A stretch of DNA of 64,000 nucleotides, from contig NZ_RPEM01000010.1 of NCBI RefSeq assembly GCF_004745575.1, positions 1 to 64,000 on the forward strand, in the 5' to 3' direction. Of this stretch, positions 54,108-63,106 are shown piece after piece. The notes under the pieces are model-generated. The model was given only the letters and a program-made list of their open reading frames with translations, did no database searches and was not told the origin of the DNA. This stretch comes from Pseudotabrizicola sediminis (lineage in GTDB: Bacteria; Pseudomonadota; Alphaproteobacteria; Rhodobacterales; Rhodobacteraceae). Positions within the stretch are counted from its first letter, which is position 1, and each line of letters starts with the position of its first letter. Made by a program: the position numbers and the translations under genes.

Positions 54108-55073
54108 ATGAAAACGCAACTGGTAGGCCTGATCGGGCTTTTGGCCACAACACCCGTAGCTTCGGCCGATTCCCTGACCCTTGCATTGCAGCCCGTGACG
54201 GACTGGAAAGCAGTCTATGGCCAGATCGAGCCGCAGACCCGTTTGCCCGCCCGTGCGCGTCTGGGCGGCACCTTGGTCACTCTTGACGTGGCCGAAGGGG
54301 ATCGGGTCGAGGCGGGGCAGGTTCTGGCCCGCGTGGTCGATGAAAAGCTGGATCTGCGCCTGCGCTCCATTGACGCACAGGAGCAATCGTTGCAATCGCA
54401 ACTGGTCAATGCACAAAGCGAGCTGGAACGCGGCGAGGCGTTGCTGCAACGGGGTGTGACCACCGTGCAGCGTCTGGATGCGCTGCGGACGCAAGTGGAT
54501 GTGCTTGGCGGGCAGATCGAGTCCAACCGGGCCGAGCGTTCGGTCGTAGAGCAACAGGCAAGCGAGGGCGATGTCCTGGCCCCGATCACAGGACTGGTGC
54601 TGACTGTCCCCGCCGCAGCCGGCGCAGTGGTGATGCCAGGCGAGTCGGTGGCAACGCTGGCCGGCGGTGGGTTCTTCCTGCGCCTTGCCATTCCGGAACG
54701 CCACGCCCGCGCATTGGCCGAGGGTGACGAGATCGCGATTGATGGCGCGGGCGACAGCGCGACAGGCCGCATCGCCCGCATCTATCCGCAGATCGAAAAT
54801 GGCCGTGTCAGTGCCGATGTATCAGTCGAAGGCTTGAGCGATGCTTTCGTTGCCGCGCGTGTTCTGGTGCGCCTTGCCGTGGGCAGCCGTACCGCACTTC
54901 TTGTGCCGCAAAACGCCATCACCACTCGGGCCGGGCTGGACTTCGTGACCTTAAACGCTCCGCAACAAGGTGAACGCGTTGTGATGTTGGGGCAGCGGCA
55001 CGAATTGGACGGCAACGTCCTGCGCGAGGTGCTGTCAGGTCTGAGCGATGGTGACACGGTAGTGCTGAAATGA
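54108..55073 (+). CDS. RND efflux periplasmic adaptor (HlyD/MFP family)
   Basis: The 321-residue protein has a short signal peptide (MKTQLVGLIGLLATTPVASA). It has the lipoyl/hairpin layout of membrane-fusion proteins: ARLGGTLVTLDVAEGDRVEA and GQVLARV, a short coiled coil over residues of about 85-145, then SEGDVLAPITGLVLTVPAAA, GAVVMPGESVATLA and LLVPQNAITTRAG. It links the inner-membrane pump to an outer-membrane channel. GGAGGCACAA precedes ATG 54108. Its stop overlaps the pump gene start by 4 bp. No outer-membrane factor or TetR gene is nearby; upstream lies an IS110 remnant. Confidence 0.9.
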   Translation: MKTQLVGLIGLLATTPVASADSLTLALQPVTDWKAVYGQIEPQTRLPARARLGGTLVTLDVAEGDRVEAGQVLARVVDEKLDLRLRSIDAQEQSLQSQLVNAQSELERGEALLQRGVTTVQRLDALRTQVDVLGGQIESNRAERSVVEQQASEGDVLAPITGLVLTVPAAAGAVVMPGESVATLAGGGFFLRLAIPERHARALAEGDEIAIDGAGDSATGRIARIYPQIENGRVSADVSVEGLSDAFVAARVLVRLAVGSRTALLVPQNAITTRAGLDFVTLNAPQQGERVVMLGQRHELDGNVLREVLSGLSDGDTVVLK

Positions 55074-58000
55074 GCGCCCACCCCCAATCGCTAGGCATTG
55101 CGGGAAACCTGACAAAAGGTTTCATCCGCTCGCCCCTGACACCTCTAATTATGCTGGCAGCCCTTGCGCTGGGAATCATCGCGTTGCTGGTCATTCCGCG
55201 TGAGGAAGAGCCGCAGATCTCGGTTCCGATGGTGAACATCCTAATGCAGGCACCCGGTCTGCGGGCCGAGGATGCCGTCAGGCTGGTGTCCGAACCGATG
55301 GAAACCATCATCCAGGCGATCAACGATGTCGAACATGTCTACTCCCAGACAATGGATGACGGCGCGATGATCACCGCGCGGTTCAAGGTGGGCACCTCAT
55401 CCGATGCCGCTATTTTGCGGGTGCATGAAAAAATCCGTGCAAATATGGACCGCATTCCGGTGGGCATTCCGGAGCCGCTGATTATCGGGCGCGGGATTGA
55501 CGATGTGGCCATCGTCACTTTGACCCTGACGGCTCTGGCCGGGGCCGAGGTCAGCGCCAATGACCTGACGCGACTGGCGCGCGAAATGCGCGCAGATCTG
55601 TCCAAGGTCGCAGATGTCGGCCTGAGCTACATCGTCGGCGAGGCGTCCGAGGCGATCCGCATCGCACCCGATCCCGAACGCATGGCGCTTTATGGCGTTA
55701 CGCTGCAACAACTGGCGGGCAAGGTGCAATCGGCCAACCGCACCATGAATGCGGGCAGCCTGCGCGATGGCGGCCAACAGATAGGGCTTGTCGCGGGCCA
55801 AAGTCTTACGGCACCTGCCGAAATTGCAGGTCTGCTGCTGACCACCCGTGACAACCGCCCTGTCTATGTGGGCGATGTGGCGACAATCGCATTCGTGCCG
55901 GATATGTCCGACCGGATCGTGGCCCATGTGGGTCGCGCCGCAGATGGCACGGTGACACGCAGCCCTGCTGTTACGCTGGCCTTCGCCAAACGCGCAGGCG
56001 CGAATGCTGTCGTTGTGGCCGATCAGATCCTGTCCCGCACGGCCACTCTGCAGGACACACTCATCCCCGACAGCGTCTCGGTCGAGATCACTCGCAACTA
56101 CGGCGAGACCGCGCAGGAGAAAGCCGACACGCTTCTGGTCAAACTGTTTCTGGCCACACTTTCGATCATCCTGTTGACGCTGGTGGCGATTGGCTGGCGC
56201 GAAAGCATCGTTGTGGCTGTGGTTATTCCGGTGACAATCCTGCTGACACTCTTTGGTGCGTGGATCATGGGTTACACGCTCAACCGTGTGTCGCTGTTCG
56301 CGCTGATCTTCTCTATCGGTATCCTTGTCGATGATGCCATCGTGGTGATCGAGAATATCGCCCGCCATTGGGGTATGAAGGACGGACGTGACCGCGTGAC
56401 CCGCGCCATTGATGCCGTGGCCGAGGTGGGCAACCCCACCATTGTGGCGACGCTCACGGTCGTCGCGGCGCTGTTGCCGATGCTGTTCGTCTCCGGCCTG
56501 ATGGGGCCGTATATGAGCCCGATCCCGGCTGTGGCCTCCGCGGCGATGATCATCTCGTTCTTTATCGCGGTGATGGTCACCCCTTGGCTGATGGTCAAGA
56601 TCGCGGGCAGTGCGCTGATGCATGGCCATGACGCAAGCGATGGCGGCTTTCTCGGCCGAACCTTCACCCGAGTGGCGAGACCCATTCTGGCCACCAAAGC
56701 GCGCAGCTTGAGCTTTCTGCTGATTACTGCCGGGCTGTCATTCGGTTCGCTCGGGCTGCTCTATACCCAGCACGTGACGGTCAAACTGCTTCCTTTCGAC
56801 AACAAGCAGGAACTGGCTGTTGTTATCGATATGCCCGAAGGCACCGCGGTTGAAACCACGGACGGCGTGGCGCAATCGGTGGCTGAAATCGCCATGGGTC
56901 TGCCTGAAGTGCTCAGCGTGCAGACCTATGCAGGCACCGCAGCACCTTTCAATTTCAATGGGCTGGTGCGCCATTATTTTCTGCGGGCTGACTCGCATAT
57001 GGGCGATGTTCAGATCAACCTTTCCAAGGAGTCTGACCGCGCCAGCCATGACATCGCGCTGGACCTGCGCGCCAAGCTTGGCGCGCTGGACCTGCCCAAC
57101 GGGGCCAGCCTAAAGACGGTCGAGCCGCCCCCCGGCCCCCCCGTGATGGCAACCCTGCTAGCCGAGGTCTACGGTCCCACACCCGAAGTGCGGCGCGATA
57201 CGGCCCGCAAGCTGCGCGAGGCCTTCGAGAGCGTCGATTTCATCGTTGATGTGGATGACAGCTTCGGCACCCCGCCACGCCGCATGCGGGCGCTGATCTC
57301 GCCCGATGATCTGGAGTTTTTCTCGGTGCAGGAAACCGATGTGTTCGACACGATCGGTATCCTGAACGGCGAAACCGTGGTGGGCTATTCCCACCGCGAG
57401 GATGGCCGCCGTCCGACACCGATCACAGTGGCGCGCGCCCTTTCTGACAGGGTGTTGGACGAGCGGTTTCTCTCCACACCGATCCCTGCCAATGTCCTGC
57501 CCGGTGCGCGCGGCGTGGTAGAGCTGGGTGATGTGGTCCGCCTCGAGGAGGAGAACATGTCCTATCCGGTGTTCCGCCGCAACGGACGCCCTGCCGAAAT
57601 GGTTATGGCCGAACTTGCTGGCCGCTTCGAGGCGCCCTTGTATGGTATCGTCGAAGTGGGCAAAGCACTGGATTCGATGGACTGGGCCGAGGGCGAGAAA
57701 CCTCTGATCTTGCTGAACGGCCAACCCATTGACGACAGCCGCCCCACGATCCTGTGGGATGGTGAATGGGAGGTGACATGGGTCACATTCCGCGACATGG
57801 GGGCGGCCTTCGGCGTGGCGTTGCTGGGCATCTATGTGCTGGTCGTGGCGCAGTTCGGATCATTCCGGGTGCCGCTGGTGGTGCTGACACCTGTGCCGCT
57901 CACCTTTCTGGGGATCATGTTCGGCCATTGGCTTTGGGGCGCGCCGTTTTCGGCCACGTCGATGATCGGGTTCATCGCACTGGCGGGAATCATCGTGCGG

Positions 58001-58258
58001 AACTCGATCCTGCTGGTGGATTTCATCCGTCACACCGACCCTGCAGGTAGGGACCCGGTGGATATTCTACTGGAGGCGGGTGCGATCCGGTTCAAGCCGA
58101 TCCTGCTTACGGCGCTGGCCGCGATGTTCGGGGCTACGGTAATCCTTGCCGATCCGATCTTTCAGGGCTTGGCTTTGTCCCTGCTGTTCGGCCTGCTCAC
58201 CTCGACCCTGCTGACAGTGCTCGTGATCCCGGCTATCTACCGTGTGTTCAAGACGTAA
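55070..58258 (+). CDS. RND efflux pump, inner-membrane transporter (AcrB family)
   Basis: The 1062-residue protein has the twelve-span RND layout with two large periplasmic loops. GILVDDAIVVIENIARH contains the paired proton-relay aspartates of TM4. The early segment PLIMLAALALGIIALLVIPR, EEEPQISVPMVNILMQAPG is the canonical TM1-porter start. The C-terminal TM10-12 region GFIALAGIIVRNSILLVDFI and FKPILLTALAAMFGA is intact. It uses the proton gradient to expel drugs, bile salts or metals. Specificity cannot be read. It is the second gene of a two-gene operon. Confidence 0.94.
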   Translation: MSAHPQSLGIAGNLTKGFIRSPLTPLIMLAALALGIIALLVIPREEEPQISVPMVNILMQAPGLRAEDAVRLVSEPMETIIQAINDVEHVYSQTMDDGAMITARFKVGTSSDAAILRVHEKIRANMDRIPVGIPEPLIIGRGIDDVAIVTLTLTALAGAEVSANDLTRLAREMRADLSKVADVGLSYIVGEASEAIRIAPDPERMALYGVTLQQLAGKVQSANRTMNAGSLRDGGQQIGLVAGQSLTAPAEIAGLLLTTRDNRPVYVGDVATIAFVPDMSDRIVAHVGRAADGTVTRSPAVTLAFAKRAGANAVVVADQILSRTATLQDTLIPDSVSVEITRNYGETAQEKADTLLVKLFLATLSIILLTLVAIGWRESIVVAVVIPVTILLTLFGAWIMGYTLNRVSLFALIFSIGILVDDAIVVIENIARHWGMKDGRDRVTRAIDAVAEVGNPTIVATLTVVAALLPMLFVSGLMGPYMSPIPAVASAAMIISFFIAVMVTPWLMVKIAGSALMHGHDASDGGFLGRTFTRVARPILATKARSLSFLLITAGLSFGSLGLLYTQHVTVKLLPFDNKQELAVVIDMPEGTAVETTDGVAQSVAEIAMGLPEVLSVQTYAGTAAPFNFNGLVRHYFLRADSHMGDVQINLSKESDRASHDIALDLRAKLGALDLPNGASLKTVEPPPGPPVMATLLAEVYGPTPEVRRDTARKLREAFESVDFIVDVDDSFGTPPRRMRALISPDDLEFFSVQETDVFDTIGILNGETVVGYSHREDGRRPTPITVARALSDRVLDERFLSTPIPANVLPGARGVVELGDVVRLEEENMSYPVFRRNGRPAEMVMAELAGRFEAPLYGIVEVGKALDSMDWAEGEKPLILLNGQPIDDSRPTILWDGEWEVTWVTFRDMGAAFGVALLGIYVLVVAQFGSFRVPLVVLTPVPLTFLGIMFGHWLWGAPFSATSMIGFIALAGIIVRNSILLVDFIRHTDPAGRDPVDILLEAGAIRFKPILLTALAAMFGATVILADPIFQGLALSLLFGLLTSTLLTVLVIPAIYRVFKT

Positions 58259-58270
58259 AGGGCAGGCTGG

Positions 58271-58512
58271 GTGGCGCGCCCCCCAGCCCCCTATCAAGAT
58301 CTGAGCGCCCAGTTCCATCGTTTGATATGGCATCAGAGCGGCAATGCAATCTTTACCGACTTGGTGAATATTGATGCGCGAAAGCGATGGTTAGTCCCAC
58401 CTTCAACAATTGGACGCAAGAGGAACTTATTCGTAGCAATAGGCAACATGAGGATGTTGTGTCTGCATTTGAGGCCCAAGATAAGGAATGGGCGGAGGCC
58501 GCGATGCGCGCA
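58271..58512 (+). pseudogene. GntR regulator (FCD domain) remnant
   Basis: In one frame DLSAQFHRLIWHQSGNAIFT, DLVN reads as an FCD ligand domain. After a one-base slip near 58385-58395 it continues VSPTFNNWTQEELIRSNRQH, EDVVSAFEAQDKEWAEAAMR, AHL. The DNA-binding N-terminus is missing; the fragment begins 12 bp after the RND pump stop. It is joined directly to a kinase fragment. Confidence 0.7.
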
Positions 58513-58833
58513 CATCTGGCCGGGCTAATCTGGGTCGGCGTCGGACGCGGGCTTTGGCCGTTGAACATGATGGCGCAGACGCTGACGGCGCGGCCTGCCA
58601 CCGATCTCTGCCCGATGCTCGACGCGCGGGTGCCGCGTGAAATCCGCCCGATGTCGGTCGCCCTGAATGGCCTGTTTCGCCGCTTGTCAGACGCCCGCGC
58701 GCATGAGCGGGACTTTACCGCATTTGCGGCGCGTGCGCTGAAAACACCCTTGGCCGACCTGAAGACGCAGGCCCAGATCGCCGCCATGGAGGGGACTGGA
58801 CGCAAGCCTATTCGCCGGCCAGTGCAGCCCTGA
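58513..58833 (+). pseudogene. Sensor histidine kinase fragment fused to the GntR remnant
   Basis: From 58513 the same frame reads GLIWVGVGRGLWPLNMMAQT, then a HAMP-like linker (REIRPMSVALNGLFRRLSDA). ERDFTAFAARALKTPLADLK, TQAQIAAM is a HisKA dimerisation segment of TctE/QseC type. The phospho-accepting His of the usual AAHELKTPLA is replaced by Arg here. The catalytic ATPase domain is absent. With the GntR piece it forms one open frame (58387-58833) encoding a meaningless chimera of 148 residues. Confidence 0.72.
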
Positions 58834-59245
58834 CGATCCCCGTCAGCAGGTCGTTCACCGGGGCCATCGTGCCGTCATAGGCGCGGTGGCCGACGGTGAT
58901 GGAGCCAGGCGCGTCGAGGGTTTCGTAGACAAAAATGCCGTAGGGGCAATGCTGAACATTGGAGATATCGGCTTCCATCACCTGACGGCTGACAGTCGCC
59001 GAGCAAAACGTAAATATGTTGGCTTCGGTAAAGAGCGGAATGTCCGATCCGATGTCGGCACGAGTTCGCTCAAGCATGGCACCGACGTGGCTGACATGAT
59101 CGATCACCAGACCCGCGTCGACGATGGCAGATTCAACGGCGAAGGTGACGTTTTCGAACGAGTCGTCGACCACATATGTGAGCGGTGCCGTGTCGGCCGC
59201 AACTGGAAGGGCGAAAACAGCGGTGAGAGCAGCAATGCGTAGCAT
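58808..59245 (-). CDS. Secreted DUF302 domain protein
   Basis: The 145-residue product begins with a signal peptide (MLRIAALTAVFALPVAADTA). It has the DUF302 beta-alpha pattern: ENVTFAVESAIVDAGLVIDH, FTFCSATVSRQVMEADISNV, HCPYGIFVYETLDAPGSITV, GH. AGGAGG lies 9 nt before ATG 59245, which excludes the eleven codons upstream. The family is periplasmic and small; its biochemical role is not established. It is convergent with the kinase fragment and overlaps its end by 26 bp. Confidence 0.82.
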   Translation of the reverse strand: MLRIAALTAVFALPVAADTAPLTYVVDDSFENVTFAVESAIVDAGLVIDHVSHVGAMLERTRADIGSDIPLFTEANIFTFCSATVSRQVMEADISNVQHCPYGIFVYETLDAPGSITVGHRAYDGTMAPVNDLLTGIVRAALAGE

Positions 59246-59666
59246 GATGTGTTCCTCCTGAAGGTGAGCATGACCCATAAACTTTCGCTTGTGAATTTCT
59301 GTTTGGGGCGACCGTCCCCTTTCATCAGTGATGGATTTGGGGAATGGCGCGATTATCTGGTGCGTGAATTGGTCGGACGGGATGCCACGGCCAGTATGGC
59401 TGAACCTTCAACAACGCATTGCCTTCCCCTGAGCCAGACATTCTGCAACACGCGGTGCAGTTGGCCGGCACCCCCAAGCTCGGCCCAGAATGCGCACTCT
59501 GGAGCCCATGGCCGCGCACCTGCTGTCAAGCGGCATCGACTAAGGGGTGGATCTTCAAGAGGCGATCGGCCAAGGTGTTTATAACTTGCACCAGGCAGGC
59601 AGTGGCACAGGGGCGGGCGGGCACTTCCGCGCACGCCGGTGCAGCTGTAAGCAATTTTAGGCTACC
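59246..59666. other. Gap without a supported gene
   Basis: The 421 bp hold several short frames without ribosome sites or recognisable families. The left end must carry the DUF302 promoter (minus strand). A possible protein fragment (LQEAIGQGVYNLHQAGSGTG) occurs around 59550-59610 but could not be assigned. Confidence 0.5.
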
Positions 59667-60854
59667 ATGCTCAATACATCCCGCTTCCTGTCCGACCTCC
59701 ACCACCTGCGCAGCTACGGCGCGCAGGGCAAGGGCGTGATCCGACCGGCGTATTCCGCGCCGGATATCGCTGCGAGAGACTGGCTGGCGGGGCGAATGGC
59801 CGAGGCTGGATTGGCCGTGCGATTTGACGCGATGGGCAATCTGTTTGGCCTCGCAGCGGGTCCGTCGCTGTTGTTGGGGTCGCATTCCGACACGCAGCCA
59901 ACGGGCGGCTGGCTGGACGGCGCGCTGGGGGTGATTGCGGCGATTGAAGTGGCGCGGGCGTCGCGGGAGGTGGGCGGACCTGCGATTTCCGTGGTTTCGT
60001 TTCAGGATGAAGAGGGGCGGTTTGGCGGAACGACGGGCTCGGCGGTGTGGTCGGGTCTGCTTCCCTTGGCCGAGGCAGACGTCGTTATGGATACCGACGG
60101 CGTGGTGCTGGCCGAGGCACGGCGGGCGTTGGGGAACCGAGTGGGCAGCGATGTGGACCCTGCGCAGTTTACTGGGTTTATCGAGTTGCACATCGAACAG
60201 GGGCCGGCGCTGGACACGGCGGGTGAACAGATCGGCGTGGTCACCGACATTGTCGGCTACCGCGAGCTGATGGTGACACTGTCCGGGCAGCAGAACCACG
60301 CGGGCACCACGCCGATGGCGCTGCGGCGAGATGCGTTTCAAGGGTTGTCGGCGTTCAATGTCCGCCTGAACGACCGTTTGCGCAACGTGGTCACACCGCA
60401 GTCGGTGTGGACGATTGGCCATGTGGCGGTGACCCCCAACGCGTCGTCCATCGTGCCGGGCCTGGTAAGGTTTTCGATGCAGTGGCGCGACTGCGACGGG
60501 GACCGGCTGGCGCGGATACAGGCGGTGATCGAGGCAACGCTGGCCGAGGTGGCCTCTGAGATGGGTCTTGGCCTCGACATAGGGCCGCTGCTGGGTCTGG
60601 AACCGGTGGCGATGGATCCGGTCTTGCGCGCCCGACTGCAGTCTGCGGCCGAGGTGGTGGCACCGGGGCGTTGGCGGCAGATGCCGTCGGGCGCGCTGCA
60701 TGACGCGACGAACGTGGCGCGCCTGATGCCGGTGGCGATGCTCTTTGTGCCTTCAATCGGCGGGATCAGCCATGCGTTCGAGGAGGACACGGCTGAGGCA
60801 GATCTGGTCGCTGGCCTGCGTGTTCTGGGCCGAGCCGCAGGCGTTCAGCCTTAG
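59667..60854 (+). CDS. M20-family N-carbamoyl amino acid hydrolase/allantoate amidohydrolase
   Basis: The 395-residue metalloenzyme has the hydantoinase/carbamoylase pattern. The metal ligands are [20 protein letters not shown] (His, Asp), [18 protein letters not shown] (Glu pair) and [13 protein letters not shown] (His). [20 protein letters not shown] is the dimerisation-domain signature. [20 protein letters not shown] and [13 protein letters not shown] complete the C-terminal ligand set. It cleaves a carbamoyl or ureido group from an amino acid or allantoate derivative. No hydantoinase gene is adjacent, so the exact substrate is open. Confidence 0.9.
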   Translation: MLNTSRFLSDLHHLRSYGAQGKGVIRPAYSAPDIAARDWLAGRMAEAGLAVRFDAMGNLFGLAAGPSLLLGSHSDTQPTGGWLDGALGVIAAIEVARASREVGGPAISVVSFQDEEGRFGGTTGSAVWSGLLPLAEADVVMDTDGVVLAEARRALGNRVGSDVDPAQFTGFIELHIEQGPALDTAGEQIGVVTDIVGYRELMVTLSGQQNHAGTTPMALRRDAFQGLSAFNVRLNDRLRNVVTPQSVWTIGHVAVTPNASSIVPGLVRFSMQWRDCDGDRLARIQAVIEATLAEVASEMGLGLDIGPLLGLEPVAMDPVLRARLQSAAEVVAPGRWRQMPSGALHDATNVARLMPVAMLFVPSIGGISHAFEEDTAEADLVAGLRVLGRAAGVQP

Positions 60855-61040
60855 TCGGCTAGGGGATCTTGCGATGTGCGGCGTCCAGGATGCGGCGTGT
60901 CGGGCTGTGAAGTGCCCAAGCCAGCCGCAGCCCGGAACGCGGTGTGGACAGTCGTCGCGGAAAGTGCGTTGATCGCATCTTGGGAGTCGCAAAGCGTACG
61001 AGGCATGGAGCCATTCAGGCCGAATTGAGAGGACAGCGCC

Positions 61041-61631
61041 ATGAAGACACTTGCTTTTGCAATCGTTCTTGCTTTTCTGGCGCACACGGCAATGGCGCAG
61101 ACCGAGGTGGGTATCACCAAAGATCTGTCCTCAGTCACCTTGCAGACCGAGAACGGTCCCGTGACCATCGACAGGATTAAGAACACAAAGAATGAAATCA
61201 CCGGTGAATGGGCGTTGACCTCCCGGCCTTGTCCAGATTTCTGCATCCAACCCCACACCGCTGCGGAAGATGTGACGACGATCGGAGAACTGGAACTGAT
61301 CGAAATGCTACAGTCTCCGGATGCCGTGGTCGTGGACAGTCGCACTCGCGACTGGTTCGAGGGCGGAACGATCCCCGGCGCAATCAACATCCCCTACACC
61401 TACGTCGTGGACGAGTTGGGCCAACTGGGGTGTGAGCCGGATTTCGACGGCTGGGACTGCAAAACGGCAAAACCAGTAGCCTTGTTCTGCAACGGCGTCT
61501 GGTGCGGTCAGTCTCCGACGGCGATCCGCAACATGATCAAGGCCGGATACCCCGCGGACCGGATTTTCTATTACAGAGGTGGCATGCAGGTCTGGCGTCT
61601 TGTCGGACTGACTGTCACTGGGGAAGAATGA
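61041..61631 (+). CDS. Periplasmic rhodanese-domain protein
   Basis: The 196-residue protein has a signal peptide (MKTLAFAIVLAFLAHTAMAQ) and a single rhodanese domain: DAVVVDSRTRDWFEGGTIPG, AINIPYTYV, and the active-site loop LFCNGVWCGQSPTAIRNM with catalytic Cys. It ends YYRGGMQVWRLVGLTV as in the family. A CPDFC pair in the N-terminal third may form a disulfide. AGAGGACAGCGCC precedes the ATG. It probably handles sulfane sulfur in the periplasm; the partner is unknown. Confidence 0.87.
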   Translation: MKTLAFAIVLAFLAHTAMAQTEVGITKDLSSVTLQTENGPVTIDRIKNTKNEITGEWALTSRPCPDFCIQPHTAAEDVTTIGELELIEMLQSPDAVVVDSRTRDWFEGGTIPGAINIPYTYVVDELGQLGCEPDFDGWDCKTAKPVALFCNGVWCGQSPTAIRNMIKAGYPADRIFYYRGGMQVWRLVGLTVTGEE

Positions 61632-61692
61632 CCTTGCCCGGATCAGCTGTGCGCTCCTGCCGGACTGATCCGTAGGGAAGCCGGGAAAAGCC

Positions 61693-62802
61693 GTGAAGAC
61701 AACTAAAGTTGCCATTCTGGGCGGTGGACTCGCGGGAATGAACACAGCGCGCCTGCTGCATCGCGCCGGAATCCCGTTCCAGTTGTTCGAGGCGAGGGAT
61801 CGCCTCGGCGGGCGCATCCTGACCGTGGACGGAACCGGAGAGCCTGACACCGACGGCTTTGACCTTGGCCCGTCGTGGTTCTGGCCCGGCCTGCAGCCAC
61901 AACTGGCCGCCCTCGTTTCCGAACTGGGCCTGCCGGTTTACGCGCAGTACACGGCCGGGGATATGCTGTTCGAACGCAGTCTGCGCGCACCGCCGCAGAG
62001 GGTAGGGGGTGCCGGACCGGATCAGGGCTCAATGCGGCTGGCAGGCGGCATGGGCGCACTGGTGTGGGCGCTGGCGAAGGATCTGCCCGCAGATTGCATG
62101 CGTCTGAATGCGCCGGTCACTAATCTACGGCTGGTCGCAGATGGGATCTTGCTGACCATCGTCGGCGACGGCCAGTCTGTCGACACTCTGGTGGCGCGCC
62201 ATGTGATCTCGACCCTGCCGCCACGTTTGATGGCCGAGGCTATTTGCCTCGACCCAGTGATGGATGCCGCAACAGTCAGCCACTGGCGAAAAACGCCGAC
62301 ATGGATGGCCCAGCAAGCAAAGTTCTTCGCCGTCTACGACTGTCCTTTCTGGCGGAAGGATGGTCTGTCCGGCACGGCACAAAGCCTCGCTGGCCCCTTG
62401 GCCGAAGTGCATGACGCCACCACGGCCTCTGGCGATGCAGCGCTGTTTGGCTTTGTCGGCCTGCCCGCTGCAGCCCGCGCGGACCTTTCGCGGGACGGCT
62501 TGATTTGCGCCGCGATCCATCAACTGACACGCCTGTTCGGCCATCAGGCCTCAGCGCGCCGTGCAACCTTTCTGAAAGACTGGGCGACGGACCCGTTCAC
62601 GGCGACTAAAGCCGACCGCGCTGCATCCGGGCACCCGACCGCCATCCGCGCGCCCATGGTTACCGGAGCTTGGACGAACTTGCTGACCTTTGCTGGCAGC
62701 GAAACCAGCACGACCGAGCCCGGCTACCTCGCCGGAGCAGTCGAAGCCTCGAGCAGGATGACACTGGCATATCTCAAAAGCCGATCTATTTCAACGGGTT
62801 GA
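61693..62802 (+). CDS. FAD-dependent amine oxidase-like protein
   Basis: The 369-residue protein starts at GTG 61693 with GGGAAAAG upstream. The FAD-binding motif is VAILGGGLAGMNTARLLHRA, followed by FQLFEARDRLGGRI. It then has LGPSWFWPGLQP, ARHVISTLPPRLMAEA and a C-terminal FAD loop (FAGSETSTTEPGYLAGAVEA). This is the flavin monoamine oxidase/protoporphyrinogen oxidase-like architecture at slightly short length. The amine substrate is unknown. It follows the rhodanese gene by 61 bp on the same strand. Confidence 0.88.
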   Translation: MKTTKVAILGGGLAGMNTARLLHRAGIPFQLFEARDRLGGRILTVDGTGEPDTDGFDLGPSWFWPGLQPQLAALVSELGLPVYAQYTAGDMLFERSLRAPPQRVGGAGPDQGSMRLAGGMGALVWALAKDLPADCMRLNAPVTNLRLVADGILLTIVGDGQSVDTLVARHVISTLPPRLMAEAICLDPVMDAATVSHWRKTPTWMAQQAKFFAVYDCPFWRKDGLSGTAQSLAGPLAEVHDATTASGDAALFGFVGLPAAARADLSRDGLICAAIHQLTRLFGHQASARRATFLKDWATDPFTATKADRAASGHPTAIRAPMVTGAWTNLLTFAGSETSTTEPGYLAGAVEASSRMTLAYLKSRSISTG

Positions 62803-63106
62803 GGAAGCGGGGCGGCATAGAACCGATTGGCAAGTTTCTTCTCTCACGCATCTGAACTGTTCGCCACCACGGCCTGCTTCTCGTCCCGCGCTCCCAATAG
62901 TGCAGAGTATCATGTTCGGCCCATGGCCGCCGGTCGCCCCCCGGTGATCCGGTTCTTCAAAACAGTCACTTCAGGAGGACGCAGCAATAAGGGCGCACAG
63001 CCCTAACGTTGGCCGCTCTGCACATTAGGTTAACGCTCCGCGCGAAAAAGTCTGCTAAAGCATCCCGACAGAGTATCGAGATCTCTGAAACACACAGAGG
63101 TTACCC
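62803..63106. other. Gap before the D-lactate dehydrogenase gene
   Basis: No gene is supported in these 304 bp. AGGGC/GCCCT around 62988-63005 can form a small hairpin without a clear T run. The right part must hold the dehydrogenase promoter. Confidence 0.5.
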
